Shown here piece after piece: positions 9,656-18,159 of a DNA stretch of 64,000 bases. Each line of letters begins with the position of its first letter. The first letter of the stretch is position 1. Origin of the DNA: Flavobacteriales bacterium (lineage in GTDB: Bacteria; Bacteroidota; Bacteroidia; Flavobacteriales; JABDKJ01); NCBI GenBank assembly GCA_013002285.1, contig JABDKJ010000018.1:7155-71154 (forward strand). Direction: 5' to 3'. Position numbers and translations under genes: made by a program. The notes under the pieces were generated by a model. That model was given only the letters and a program-made list of their open reading frames with translations, did no database searches and was not told the DNA's origin.

Positions 9656-10141
9656 TCAAGACCGAACAGATCTCGGTTCGGCTTCCTGTTGTAGTGAGTA
9701 TAAAATGTCTAATACTAAAGTTGAGGAATACCCTTTTTGGAACATTGAACGTAATACTTTTTGCCTTAGCAAATGATCTATCTTCTTGGAGGATACTTTT
9801 CTTTCTATGAGTTGCCTGGCCTTGTCTAGGTATTCTTCTTCATCTATCGAGGAGATCGCTTCTTCTATGAGATATTCTGGCAATTTTTTTGAGTGTAATG
9901 CTGACTTTATCTTTATCTTTCCCCATCCTTTTATTCGAAATTTCCCGCTTGCAAAAGATCTGGCGAAGATCTTGTCATTAAAATATTCACCTTCCATTAA
10001 CCATTGAATGACAATGCTTCGATGAGGTTCCTCAGCATCTAGCTCATTAAGTTTTTGCTCTATCTCAGATGAGCACCTGTCTCTGTAATTGCAGAAACGA
10101 GCCAATTTATCAAAGAGTATTTGCTCTGGTTTTTGGGTCAT
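9656..10141 (-). CDS. recX: Regulatory protein RecX
   Basis: The 161-aa product matches RecX, a small helical protein that binds RecA filaments and limits their activity. The family pattern is visible in three helical repeats: RFCNYRDRCSSEIEQKL near the N-terminus, WLMEGEYFNDKIFARSFASGKFRIKGWGKIKIKSAL in the middle (the D-x-x-[FY]-A-x-x-[FW] and G-x-x-[RK]-[IL] blocks), and MFQKGYSSTLVLDIL at the end. The gene overlaps the upstream RDD gene by 4 bases (ATGA), suggesting coupled translation. recA itself is not in the window. Confidence 0.9.
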   Translation of the reverse strand: MTQKPEQILFDKLARFCNYRDRCSSEIEQKLNELDAEEPHRSIVIQWLMEGEYFNDKIFARSFASGKFRIKGWGKIKIKSALHSKKLPEYLIEEAISSIDEEEYLDKARQLIERKVSSKKIDHLLRQKVLRSMFQKGYSSTLVLDILYSLQQEAEPRSVRS

Positions 10142-10863
10142 CTGGTAAGGACAATGTAGTCTTTCAAAAGTGTTTTCAGAAAGTCGAATTTGTTTGCAGT
10201 GTCACATTTAATGCCCGTTTTTTCTTCTATGGTCAAGAGCGTTTTTTTCAAAACTTCAAAGTGCGCTTTATTGGAGTACTTCACGCACCTTTCCAACACG
10301 TTTTTAACGATGAGCATGTCTTTGTCGTTCAATAAAGTGATACGAAGATGTTTAGGCTTGTATTTATCAATGGTGTCAATGCTGAGTAATTGATTCAATG
10401 ATAAATGCATCTTCGGGTCTAATCGCACAACTGCTGTATTGGAGACCATGCCCCCAATGCGCTGCGCTTTATCCGTTGTAGTTACCAATACACCGGCTAT
10501 AGCTCCGGCAGACCCGTATATATCGACACATCTAAATGCCCATCTTGTAATGAAATCGATCGCTTTTGGTTTTTTACCTGTGATCTTTACGGTCTTAGTA
10601 TTCAAAGCGATCTTTCCAAGGGTTTGCCCTCCAGATAGAATTTCGAAAACCGGTGTGTAAAAGAGGATGATAATAGTAGAAACGAATTGAGGAAGAAATC
10701 CACCCAGAGTAACTCCGGAAAATGATAGTATCAAAGTGATCACAACTATTCCTACAACCATTGTCAAAACATCTAGAAGATAAGCCAACACTCTGTCTTT
10801 TAAAGCAGCAAGCTCATACTCTATCTTAACATTTTGAGTTGTATCTATAGATATTTTCTTCAT
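10138..10863 (-). CDS. RDD-family membrane protein
   Basis: This 241-aa protein has the RDD domain in its first 150 residues: an Arg-Asp pattern in LAALKDRVLAYLLD at the first membrane helix, a second helix around VSTIIILFYTPVFEILSGGQTLGK, and a third with conserved FITRWAFRCVD. The family sits in the inner membrane and its members are usually of unknown function; some are ion antiporters. The C-terminal 90 residues are soluble. Divergent from it lies a SpoIIM-family gene, and RDD, SpoIIM, DUF4129 and DUF4350 genes are commonly grouped with moxR and DUF58 genes in Bacteroidota. Here moxR and DUF58 are missing. Confidence 0.85.
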   Translation of the reverse strand: MKKISIDTTQNVKIEYELAALKDRVLAYLLDVLTMVVGIVVITLILSFSGVTLGGFLPQFVSTIIILFYTPVFEILSGGQTLGKIALNTKTVKITGKKPKAIDFITRWAFRCVDIYGSAGAIAGVLVTTTDKAQRIGGMVSNTAVVRLDPKMHLSLNQLLSIDTIDKYKPKHLRITLLNDKDMLIVKNVLERCVKYSNKAHFEVLKKTLLTIEEKTGIKCDTANKFDFLKTLLKDYIVLTR

Positions 10864-10876
10864 TTAATAATATAGA

Positions 10877-10899
10877 GGATGCACTTTGTGCCTGCATCC
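10877..10899. promoter_or_regulatory. Inverted repeat between divergent RDD and SpoIIM genes
   Basis: GGATGCA at 10877-10883 and TGCATCC at 10893-10899 are exact inverted copies separated by nine bases, in the 88-base divergent intergenic region. There is no T-tract on either side, so an operator or mRNA structure is more likely than a terminator. No regulator can be named. Confidence 0.35.
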
Positions 10900-10951
10900 C
10901 AATAATACGACAAATTCGTATATATTTAGGAACTCTCAAAAAACTGAATAA

Positions 10952-12940
10952 CTGAAGGAAACAGACTTTATAGGGCAGAACAAGGATAAGTGGGTAGAGT
11001 TTGAAGATCTTACTAAACAAAAAGAAAAAGATCCTGAGAAACTGAGCGATCTTTTCATTGAGATCACAAATGATCTTTCCTATTCCAAAACTTATTTTCC
11101 AAACAGGTCTGTTAAAGTTTATTTGAATAATCTGGCTCAAAGGGTTTATACTTCAATTTATAAAACCCGTAAAAAGGGGATCCTTAAATTCTCTAGATTT
11201 TGGAAGCATGAATTGCCTTTGATCATGTGGGAGTCGAGAAAAGAACTGCTGGTCTCTTTCATGATCGTTTTGGTTTGTTCTTTAATAGGAGCTTTTTCAA
11301 GTTACCACGATAGCAGTTTTGCTCAATATATTCTCGGTGAAGATTACATCACAATAACAGAGAGTAATATTGCTGACGAAGACCCTATGGGCATTTATAA
11401 ATACGACTATGTGCCTAACGGAGTAGATGCAAATGGTGAAGTTACATACGAGAAAGTGGTTTCCAATCCATTTTCAATGGCTTACAGAATTGGTTTGAAC
11501 AATTTACGTGTGGCTTTCATAACATTTGCACTAGGTATATTATGGGGCATAGGAACAGGGTTCATACTCATTTCAAATGGAGTGATGCTAGGCGTTTTTC
11601 AATTCTTTTTCATTGCAAGGGGCTTAACGAAAGCCAGTGTTCTTACAATATGGATGCATGGAACTCCTGAGATCGCTGCAATAATATTAGCAGGTGCAGC
11701 GGGATTTACGATGGGTAGAGGATTATTGTTTCCTAAAACTTATAGTCGACAAGAGGCTTTTGTGGTTTCGGCCAAGAAAGGGATAACTATAATGCTGGGA
11801 ATAACTCCCGTGATCATTTTTGCCGCTTTGGTCGAAGGTTTTATTACGCGATATACCGAAATTCCTGATATACTCCGCTTCGCCATTATTGCTATGATGT
11901 TAGGTTGTATTATATATTATTTTGTGATCTATCCCCGAAGACAATTCCGGGATGTTGATACTCGCAAATTCATGGAAGACCATGTTCCTGAAAGCGCTTA
12001 TTACAAAACTGACATCACCAAAATAAAGAATAATGGACAAGTATATGGAGATGTAGTGAAGCTGCTGGGAAAAGGATTTGGAAAAATTTTGGGCTTGGCC
12101 CTTTTCGCTGGCCTGGTCTATTTCGGTGCTCTGATCCTTTATTATGGGAGGGATATTCAAGATGTAGTTCATCTCACTTATGGCGACCGTATTTTCAATG
12201 CTATGGTCGGTCAGAATTTTTTCACCGTGTTCTTTGGAATTATCGCGGCTATTTTATTTAGGCATTTTGAGTACATAGATCTGTTGTTCAGCATACAGGA
12301 ATTTCCCTTTCTCTATTTTATTAACTCCATTGTTTTTGGTTTGGTAAGTACTTATGGAATTTGTCTTGCGCTAACAGAGGTGAACAAAGAAAAGTACAAG
12401 AAATTATGGCCCCTATTTATAAGGAATATTTACAAAGGCCTTATTGTTTCTTTCATTATCAATCTCTTGTTTTGGCTTTGGACTCCTATTCCTTTCTTTA
12501 TTTTGATATTGGTGTTCCCATTATTCATCGCTCCGCTTGTTGTTACAGTAATTGAAAGTGTCGACCCATTTAAGGGCTGGTCCCGAACATTTGCATTTTG
12601 GACAATTCATTATGGAAAGATGATCGGATTATACTTGATCATGTTGTTGTCTTCGTTTGTCTTTTTCATGATATTGAATTCAACTGTTCAGTTTTTATTG
12701 TTTGATATGGTTGGCTGGTTTGTTGTTGTCGATGATGAAATGTATTCCGTGGTCATTAGCTCTTTTTTGGCCATTATAACAGTCATGGGAATGGTATTCA
12801 CTGGAGCTTTGATGTTTTACGGTTATGTAGTTCAATATTATTCTCAAAAAGAGATCTATGATGCTGAGAATTTAAAGGAGCAAATAGAGAATTTAGGCAA
12901 TAGAGATAAAAAATATGACATTATTTCAAAGGTCGGTTAA
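10952..12940 (+). CDS. Stage II sporulation protein M (SpoIIM) family membrane protein, probable CTG start
   Basis: The frame is open from just after a TAA at 10949-10951. Its first codon is CTG (10952), giving KETDFIGQNKDKWVEFEDL after the initiator; this matches the usual N-terminus of the Bacteroidota family (MKE/MRE-x-x-FI-x-x-N-K-x-K-W). No ATG, GTG or TTG occurs before TTG 11123, and starting there would remove 57 family-like residues, including LSDLFIEITNDLSYSKTYFP. From CTG the product is 662 aa with a soluble N-terminal part and about ten membrane helices, with SpoIIM similarity in the segment around MLGVFQFFFIARGL and WMHGTPEI. The function is unknown in non-sporulating bacteria. 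The 3' end overlaps the next gene by 26 bases. Confidence 0.85.
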   Translation: MKETDFIGQNKDKWVEFEDLTKQKEKDPEKLSDLFIEITNDLSYSKTYFPNRSVKVYLNNLAQRVYTSIYKTRKKGILKFSRFWKHELPLIMWESRKELLVSFMIVLVCSLIGAFSSYHDSSFAQYILGEDYITITESNIADEDPMGIYKYDYVPNGVDANGEVTYEKVVSNPFSMAYRIGLNNLRVAFITFALGILWGIGTGFILISNGVMLGVFQFFFIARGLTKASVLTIWMHGTPEIAAIILAGAAGFTMGRGLLFPKTYSRQEAFVVSAKKGITIMLGITPVIIFAALVEGFITRYTEIPDILRFAIIAMMLGCIIYYFVIYPRRQFRDVDTRKFMEDHVPESAYYKTDITKIKNNGQVYGDVVKLLGKGFGKILGLALFAGLVYFGALILYYGRDIQDVVHLTYGDRIFNAMVGQNFFTVFFGIIAAILFRHFEYIDLLFSIQEFPFLYFINSIVFGLVSTYGICLALTEVNKEKYKKLWPLFIRNIYKGLIVSFIINLLFWLWTPIPFFILILVFPLFIAPLVVTVIESVDPFKGWSRTFAFWTIHYGKMIGLYLIMLLSSFVFFMILNSTVQFLLFDMVGWFVVVDDEMYSVVISSFLAIITVMGMVFTGALMFYGYVVQYYSQKEIYDAENLKEQIENLGNRDKKYDIISKVG

Positions 12941-13631
12941 GGTCATATTAATTCTTCTTTTATCTATCCAGTTTTCAGCACAGGATGATGCGAGCCAATA
13001 TGATTCTCAAGACTTGAATCCAGGTAAGACCATTGAAGAAATAGAATGGGAGAGGGTCATGGAAGAAGTTGATTATTCAGAAACCCAAAAACGGAAAAAG
13101 AAGAAAAAGGAAGAAGAGAAAGATGAACCTGAAGAAGTGGAAAACAGGTCCTTTGATTGGGGTTGGTGGAATGGGCTTTCCACCTTTGTCAAAGCCATTT
13201 GCATTATTCTGCTGATAGGTATTGTAGGCTTCATTATCTATAAATTGACACTCCTTGAACCAAACAAGTCATTTAAAACCGATAGATCCCTTGAAACAAG
13301 ACTGGAAGAAGCAGAACAGAATTTGGAAGAGAGTGAATTGGAGATCCTACTGAGGGAGGCCATTTCTAAAAAGGAGTATAAAATGGCCGTGAGGATATAT
13401 TTCTTGTTAATGCTCCAGAAGCTGTCTGAGAAAGATTGGATCACCTACAAGAAAGAGAAAACAAATTTCCTTTATCTTCTGGAAATGAAGACCAGAATTG
13501 AATATTCTGATTTCAGAAAACTTACATATGTATTTGAATATTCCTGGTATGGGGATGTTGATCTTAATGAAAGCATCTTCGAAAAACTTCAATATAATTA
13601 TCGGCACTTCATTAACAATTTAGAGAAATGA
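12915..13631 (+). CDS. DUF4129-like membrane protein
   Basis: The 238-aa protein has a signal-peptide-like N-terminus ending SIQFSAQ (about residue 23), then a very charged stretch (KRKKKKKEEEKDEPEEVE), a single membrane helix at about residues 92-112, and a C-terminal cytoplasmic helical region (MAVRIYFLLMLQKLSEKDWI ... YSWYG) that fits the DUF4129 domain. The family commonly neighbours moxR, DUF58 and transglutaminase genes, and its function is unknown. It overlaps the SpoIIM gene by 26 bases and the next gene by 4 (ATGA), so the three are almost certainly one operon. Confidence 0.75.
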   Translation: MTLFQRSVKVILILLLSIQFSAQDDASQYDSQDLNPGKTIEEIEWERVMEEVDYSETQKRKKKKKEEEKDEPEEVENRSFDWGWWNGLSTFVKAICIILLIGIVGFIIYKLTLLEPNKSFKTDRSLETRLEEAEQNLEESELEILLREAISKKEYKMAVRIYFLLMLQKLSEKDWITYKKEKTNFLYLLEMKTRIEYSDFRKLTYVFEYSWYGDVDLNESIFEKLQYNYRHFINNLEK

Positions 13632-14896
13632 ATAGTGCCACTAAAATAGTACTGCTTGTAGCAGTGGCAATAGGACTGGTCTTATTGATCAACTATTTTA
13701 GTGGGCCAAAACACAGTTGGGGTGAGAATTACCGAACGAATAATACGGAACCATTTGGATTGGAATTCACATTGAAATATGTGAAGGGTCTATATCCAGA
13801 AAAAGAATTCATAATACCAGATACAAGTATCTCAGCTACACTTGAACAATGGACAGACACCGTCACGTCCAACTATTTGCACATTGGCGGGTACTTGCAT
13901 TTGGATACACTCGAACGTTCTAACTTGTTTGATTATGTTGCCAGTGGCAACAATGCCATTTTCATTCTGGAAAGACCCAACCACGCATTAATGGAATCGC
14001 TGAATGATGGTTCTTGCAATTATTATTGGGATGGAATGGGTTCCAAGTTCGATACTATATGGAAAGCTAATTTCGTCCACCCTGAACTAAATAATACTGA
14101 AGGGGTTTCTTTTATGGCTGTAAACAGCAATGGACCGATCAAGAGATACTGGAATTATTTTCCCGAGCAATACTTTTGCCTGGACAATACATCTTACACC
14201 AAATTGGGAACAGCCAATGACACCCTCGTGAATTTTATAAGAAAACCACATGGAAATGGATTTTTCTATATTCATTCCAATCCCATACTTTTTACGAATT
14301 ATTTTGTTACTCAAAAAGAAGGTGCAGATTACGTCAGGGACGTGTTTTCTCATATGAATGATGGCGCTATAATTTATGAGGACTTGGTCTACCAAGAGGA
14401 ATTCGACCTTTTGGGTGACGATAACCGATCTAGAGATACTTTGGATCGAAATGAAGGGCCTTTTCGATACATTATGTCACAGGAAAGCTTGCGATGGGCT
14501 ATGTACACCTTATTGGGATTATTGGCGATTTATGTATTTTTTGGAGTACGTAGAAAACAGAAGATGATCCCTGTAGCGCTGATACCTGAGAATTCTTCCA
14601 TAGAATATGTAGAAACCATAAGTGAATTGTACTATCAATTAAAGGGAAGGAATAAGATCGCTCAGTATCTCTTTGACCAATACTATGCCTTTATTAGAGA
14701 GCACTACCAATTAAGTCCTGGCGAGGATCGAAAGAAATTTTTGGAAAAATTGTCTTTAAAGTCTGATGTGTTAGAAGGGCATCTGAAAGCACTTGAAGAG
14801 CTGAACGAGCAGCAAATCCATAGAACGGATGTGACCCAAGATGACTTGATCCAGTACTATAAAAAGTTAGAGCAGTTTTACGAAAGTTGCACTTAG
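13628..14896 (+). CDS. DUF4350 domain-containing membrane protein
   Basis: This 422-aa protein has an N-terminal membrane helix (IVLLVAVAIGLVLLINYFS), a periplasmic or extracytoplasmic domain beginning with the pattern YRTNNTEPFGLEFTLKYVK, which is characteristic of DUF4350, and a second helix around residues 293-310 (WAMYTLLGLLAIYVFFGVRR). The remaining 110 residues are cytoplasmic and helical. Related proteins resemble a degenerate glutamine-amidotransferase-like fold and have no established role. The gene begins inside the stop of the DUF4129-like gene (ATGA) and ends one base from the convergent recQ gene. Confidence 0.8.
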   Translation: MNSATKIVLLVAVAIGLVLLINYFSGPKHSWGENYRTNNTEPFGLEFTLKYVKGLYPEKEFIIPDTSISATLEQWTDTVTSNYLHIGGYLHLDTLERSNLFDYVASGNNAIFILERPNHALMESLNDGSCNYYWDGMGSKFDTIWKANFVHPELNNTEGVSFMAVNSNGPIKRYWNYFPEQYFCLDNTSYTKLGTANDTLVNFIRKPHGNGFFYIHSNPILFTNYFVTQKEGADYVRDVFSHMNDGAIIYEDLVYQEEFDLLGDDNRSRDTLDRNEGPFRYIMSQESLRWAMYTLLGLLAIYVFFGVRRKQKMIPVALIPENSSIEYVETISELYYQLKGRNKIAQYLFDQYYAFIREHYQLSPGEDRKKFLEKLSLKSDVLEGHLKALEELNEQQIHRTDVTQDDLIQYYKKLEQFYESCT

Positions 14897-14897
14897 A

Positions 14898-17084
14898 TCA
14901 ATTGGCCATTTCGCTCATGAATCGAATACGAACTAACCTGATCTCGTCTTCAGTAAAGTCTCCATCAAATTCGTCTATGGCATCATTCAGATCATCGCTC
15001 TCTGCTTCTTTGAAATATTCGAAAATATCCTCCTGGGAGTCTTGGTCCAAAATATCATCCAGATAATATCCAATATTCACTCTAGTTCCACTTGCAACGA
15101 TCACCTCGATCTCTTCTATGATCCCTTCAAGGTCAAGCCCCTTGCTAGAGGCGATATCTTCTAATGGAAGCTTTCTATCAATGTTCGTAATAATGTGGAC
15201 TTTATTCGCAGATTTGTTAGCCACGGTTTTTACAACGAGATCCATGGGGCGCTCAATGTCGTTTTCCTTGACATATTTATTGATCAGGTCAATAAAAGGT
15301 TTACCATACTTTTCTGCTTTTCCTTTGCCAACTCCACTTATTTTGGTCAGGTCATCTAATGAGGTAGGATAATTCAAAGACATTTCATCTAAAGATGGGT
15401 CTTGGAATATCACATAAGGTGGAAGCCCAACCTTCTTAGAGGTGTCTTTTCGAAGCTCTTTCAACATAGATAGTAGCACATCGTCTCCACCACCTGCGCC
15501 TCTGGAATTCACAACTATAGATGCATCTTCTTCACCCTGATAGTCTCTTTCTTTTGTCAACATGAAGCTCTCAGGTTTGGCCATAAAGGCTTCGCCTTCC
15601 TTACTGATCTTTAGCTGACCATAAGTCTCTATTTCTTTGTTCAACAAGCCACGCACTATACATTGTCTTATAACGGCATTCCAGAATTTGTCTTCGTGCT
15701 CTTCTCCCTCGCCAAATTGATCTATTTCATGATGATTGTATGTCTTTACTTCAGCGGTTTCATTGCCTACCAAGATGTTTGAGACATGCTTCATTCCATG
15801 CTTTTGTTTCACGGCTTTCACCGTTTTCAATAAGAGCTCAACATATTCTTGGCCTTCATATTTTTCTTTAGGGTCTTTGCAATTATCACACAGGTCATTA
15901 CAGTTTTCTTCATTGAAATGTTCCCCAAAATAATGCAAGAGGAATTTCCTTCTGCAAATGGATGTTTCAGAATAGGATACGATGTCCTGAAGTAACTGAT
16001 TGCCGATCTCTTGTTCTGAAACAGGCTTGCCCTGCAAGAATTTTTCAAGTTTTTCGATGTCTTTGTAACTATAGAAAGCAACACAATTACCTTCACCGCC
16101 ATCTCTTCCAGCCCTTCCGGTTTCCTGATAGTAGCTTTCAATACTTTTTGGGATGTCATGATGTACAACATATCTAACATCAGGCTTGTCTATTCCCATT
16201 CCAAAAGCGATCGTAGCAACAATGACATCACATTCTTCCATTAAGAATTTGTCTTGTGTGGATGCTCTCATCTTACCATCCATTCCCGCATGATAAGGAA
16301 GAGCCTTTATTCCGTTCACTTGCAATGCTTCGGCCACTTCTTCCACTTTCTTCCTGCTCAAGCAATATACTATGCCTGATTTTCCTTCATGTTGTTTTGC
16401 ATATTTGATGATCTCTTTTGTCACATCCCTTTTGGGCCTTACTTCATAAAAAAGGTTATCCCTATTAAATGAGGCTTTAAAAACTTTTGCAGAATCGATA
16501 CCAAGGTTTTTCATGATATCGGTTTGTACCTTCTCAGTAGCAGTAGCCGTAAGTGCGATCACTGGTGTGTCCGCGATATCTTTCATAATGGATTTCAGTT
16601 TTCTGTACTCAGGTCTGAAATCGTGTCCCCATTCTGAGATGCAATGCGCTTCATCTATCGCAAAAAATGATATTCCGATCGAAGCCAAGAACTCTATGTT
16701 GTCTTCCTTCTTAAGGGATTCTGGCGCTACATATAGGAGTTTAGTTATTCCAGAACTCACATCTTCTTTTACTTTTTGGAGTTGGCCCTTATTAAGGGAT
16801 GAATTGAGAAAATGTGCTATACCATCATTCTTTGAGAAGCCTCTAATGGCATCTACCTGGTTCTTCATTAGAGCTATGAGCGGAGAAACCACAATTGCAG
16901 TTCCATCCATCATCAATGCGGGTAATTGATAACAAAGAGATTTTCCGCCTCCCGTAGGCATTATTACAAAACAGCTGTTCCCTGAAAGTAAATGATCAAT
17001 TATCTCCTCTTGCTCTCCTTTGAATTTGTCGAAGCCAAAAAATTTCTTCAACGAATCCTTAGGATTAATTTCCGTTGCGATCAT
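14898..17084 (-). CDS. recQ: ATP-dependent DNA helicase RecQ
   Basis: RecQ is a 3'-5' DNA helicase in recombination and replication-fork repair. The 728-aa protein shows helicase motif I TGGGKS (residues 44-49), DEAH (144-147) followed by the aromatic-rich loop CISEWGHDFRPEY, and motif VI in YYQETGRAGRDG. A zinc-binding cysteine group (CRRKFLLHYFGE ... CNDLCDNC) follows at about 378-407, then the winged-helix RQC domain, an HRDC domain at about 530-605, and a C-terminal extension of about 120 residues fitting a helix-turn-helix tail seen in many Bacteroidota RecQ proteins. It converges on the DUF4350 gene and diverges from kdsD. Confidence 0.95.
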   Translation of the reverse strand: MIATEINPKDSLKKFFGFDKFKGEQEEIIDHLLSGNSCFVIMPTGGGKSLCYQLPALMMDGTAIVVSPLIALMKNQVDAIRGFSKNDGIAHFLNSSLNKGQLQKVKEDVSSGITKLLYVAPESLKKEDNIEFLASIGISFFAIDEAHCISEWGHDFRPEYRKLKSIMKDIADTPVIALTATATEKVQTDIMKNLGIDSAKVFKASFNRDNLFYEVRPKRDVTKEIIKYAKQHEGKSGIVYCLSRKKVEEVAEALQVNGIKALPYHAGMDGKMRASTQDKFLMEECDVIVATIAFGMGIDKPDVRYVVHHDIPKSIESYYQETGRAGRDGGEGNCVAFYSYKDIEKLEKFLQGKPVSEQEIGNQLLQDIVSYSETSICRRKFLLHYFGEHFNEENCNDLCDNCKDPKEKYEGQEYVELLLKTVKAVKQKHGMKHVSNILVGNETAEVKTYNHHEIDQFGEGEEHEDKFWNAVIRQCIVRGLLNKEIETYGQLKISKEGEAFMAKPESFMLTKERDYQGEEDASIVVNSRGAGGGDDVLLSMLKELRKDTSKKVGLPPYVIFQDPSLDEMSLNYPTSLDDLTKISGVGKGKAEKYGKPFIDLINKYVKENDIERPMDLVVKTVANKSANKVHIITNIDRKLPLEDIASSKGLDLEGIIEEIEVIVASGTRVNIGYYLDDILDQDSQEDIFEYFKEAESDDLNDAIDEFDGDFTEDEIRLVRIRFMSEMAN

Positions 17085-17091
17085 CGGTTGA

Positions 17092-17123
17092 TTGTTCTAA
17101 ACTTAAATGTAATTGTACTTTTG
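17092..17123 (+). promoter_or_regulatory. Promoter of the kdsD-tatC group
   Basis: TTG at 17092-17094 and TACTTTTG at 17116-17123 are separated by 21 bases, matching the Bacteroidota -33/-7 pattern TTG-N17-23-TAnnTTTG exactly. The transcript would begin near 17130 and have a leader of about 60 bases before kdsD. Confidence 0.6.
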
Positions 17124-17144
17124 TCACTATTGATATTGTAAGTT

Positions 17145-17192
17145 ATGAATAAAATAACTTGCTTAAAAGTTTTGAACGAAGAATTTCTTTAA
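17145..17192 (+). CDS. Possible 15-codon leader ORF ahead of kdsD
   Basis: An ATG at 17145 opens a 15-codon frame (MNKITCLKVLNEEFL) whose TAA at 17190-17192 directly abuts the kdsD ATG at 17193. It lies wholly inside the predicted leader. Short chance ORFs are common, so translation is uncertain; the abutting stop/start is what makes it worth recording, since termination there could pass ribosomes on to kdsD. Confidence 0.25.
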   Translation: MNKITCLKVLNEEFL

Positions 17193-18158
17193 ATGGGAAT
17201 TAAGGGGAAAAAGATAATTGACAGGGCTTTGGAGGTGATCAAACTTGAGGCAAACTCCATTCGAGGTCTATTGAAATATGCAGATAAGGATCTACAAAAG
17301 TCCATTGAGAGTATTGCCGATTCTTCTGGAAGGGTTGTGGTTACTGGGATAGGTAAAAGTGCGAACATTGCAAAAAAGATAGTATCTACTTTCAATTCCA
17401 CAGGTACACCAGCCCTTTTTATGCATGCGGCTGATGCCATTCACGGTGATCTTGGCATGATCCAGAAGTCGGATGTGGTAATGTGTATATCCCGTTCTGG
17501 GAATTCTCCAGAGATCAAAGTGCTAATTCCACTCGTTAGGAACATGGGAAATACGATTATCGGGATGACAGCAGATAAGAAGTCCTTTTTGGGAAAGAAC
17601 ACCGATCATCAGATCATTACGCATGTAAAGAAGGAAGCATGTCCTAATAATTTGGCCCCTACTACGAGTACAACGGCCCAACTAGTGATGGGGGACGTTC
17701 TGGCTGTATGCCTCATGGAAATGAAGGGCTTTACGACAAAGGATTTTGCAAAGAACCATCCTGGGGGAGCATTGGGCAAGAAGATCTATACCAAAATGGG
17801 AGACATCATAGCTGAGAATGCTCCGAAAGTTTTGGAAACAGACCCAATTTCAAAAGTCATATTAACGATCTCAAAGGGTCGTTGTGGAGCAACGGCTGTG
17901 GTAAAAGCAGGCAAAGTAATGGGGATAATTACGGATGGAGACCTCAGGAGAATGATGGAGTCCAAACAAAAAATGGAAGAGGTTAAAGCGAAGGATATAA
18001 TGTCTGCTAGACCAAAGACTATGGAAGCAAATGAACTTGCCGTGAACGGATTTCAATTGATGGAGATGAACAAGATCAATCAATTGATCGTGCTTGAGGA
18101 AAAAAAGTACAAAGGTATGGTTCACATTCATGATCTATTGAAAGAAGGAATTTATTGA
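17193..18158 (+). CDS. kdsD: Arabinose-5-phosphate isomerase (KpsF/GutQ family)
   Basis: The enzyme converts ribulose-5-phosphate to arabinose-5-phosphate, the precursor of Kdo in the LPS core. The 321-aa protein has an N-terminal SIS sugar-isomerase domain (VVVTGIGKSANIAKKIVSTF near residues 48-67, then ISRSGNSPEI), the family-specific KNHPGGALGK near residue 190, and two CBS repeats in the last 120 residues, as usual for this family. tatC begins two bases after the stop. lptB, which acts in LPS export, lies further down the same strand, giving the stretch an envelope theme. Confidence 0.92.
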   Translation: MGIKGKKIIDRALEVIKLEANSIRGLLKYADKDLQKSIESIADSSGRVVVTGIGKSANIAKKIVSTFNSTGTPALFMHAADAIHGDLGMIQKSDVVMCISRSGNSPEIKVLIPLVRNMGNTIIGMTADKKSFLGKNTDHQIITHVKKEACPNNLAPTTSTTAQLVMGDVLAVCLMEMKGFTTKDFAKNHPGGALGKKIYTKMGDIIAENAPKVLETDPISKVILTISKGRCGATAVVKAGKVMGIITDGDLRRMMESKQKMEEVKAKDIMSARPKTMEANELAVNGFQLMEMNKINQLIVLEEKKYKGMVHIHDLLKEGIY

Positions 18159-18159
18159 G

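Noticed and set aside
11123..11125. TTG as start of the SpoIIM-family gene
   Set aside because: It lies inside the conserved N-terminal region; 57 family-like residues precede it in frame.
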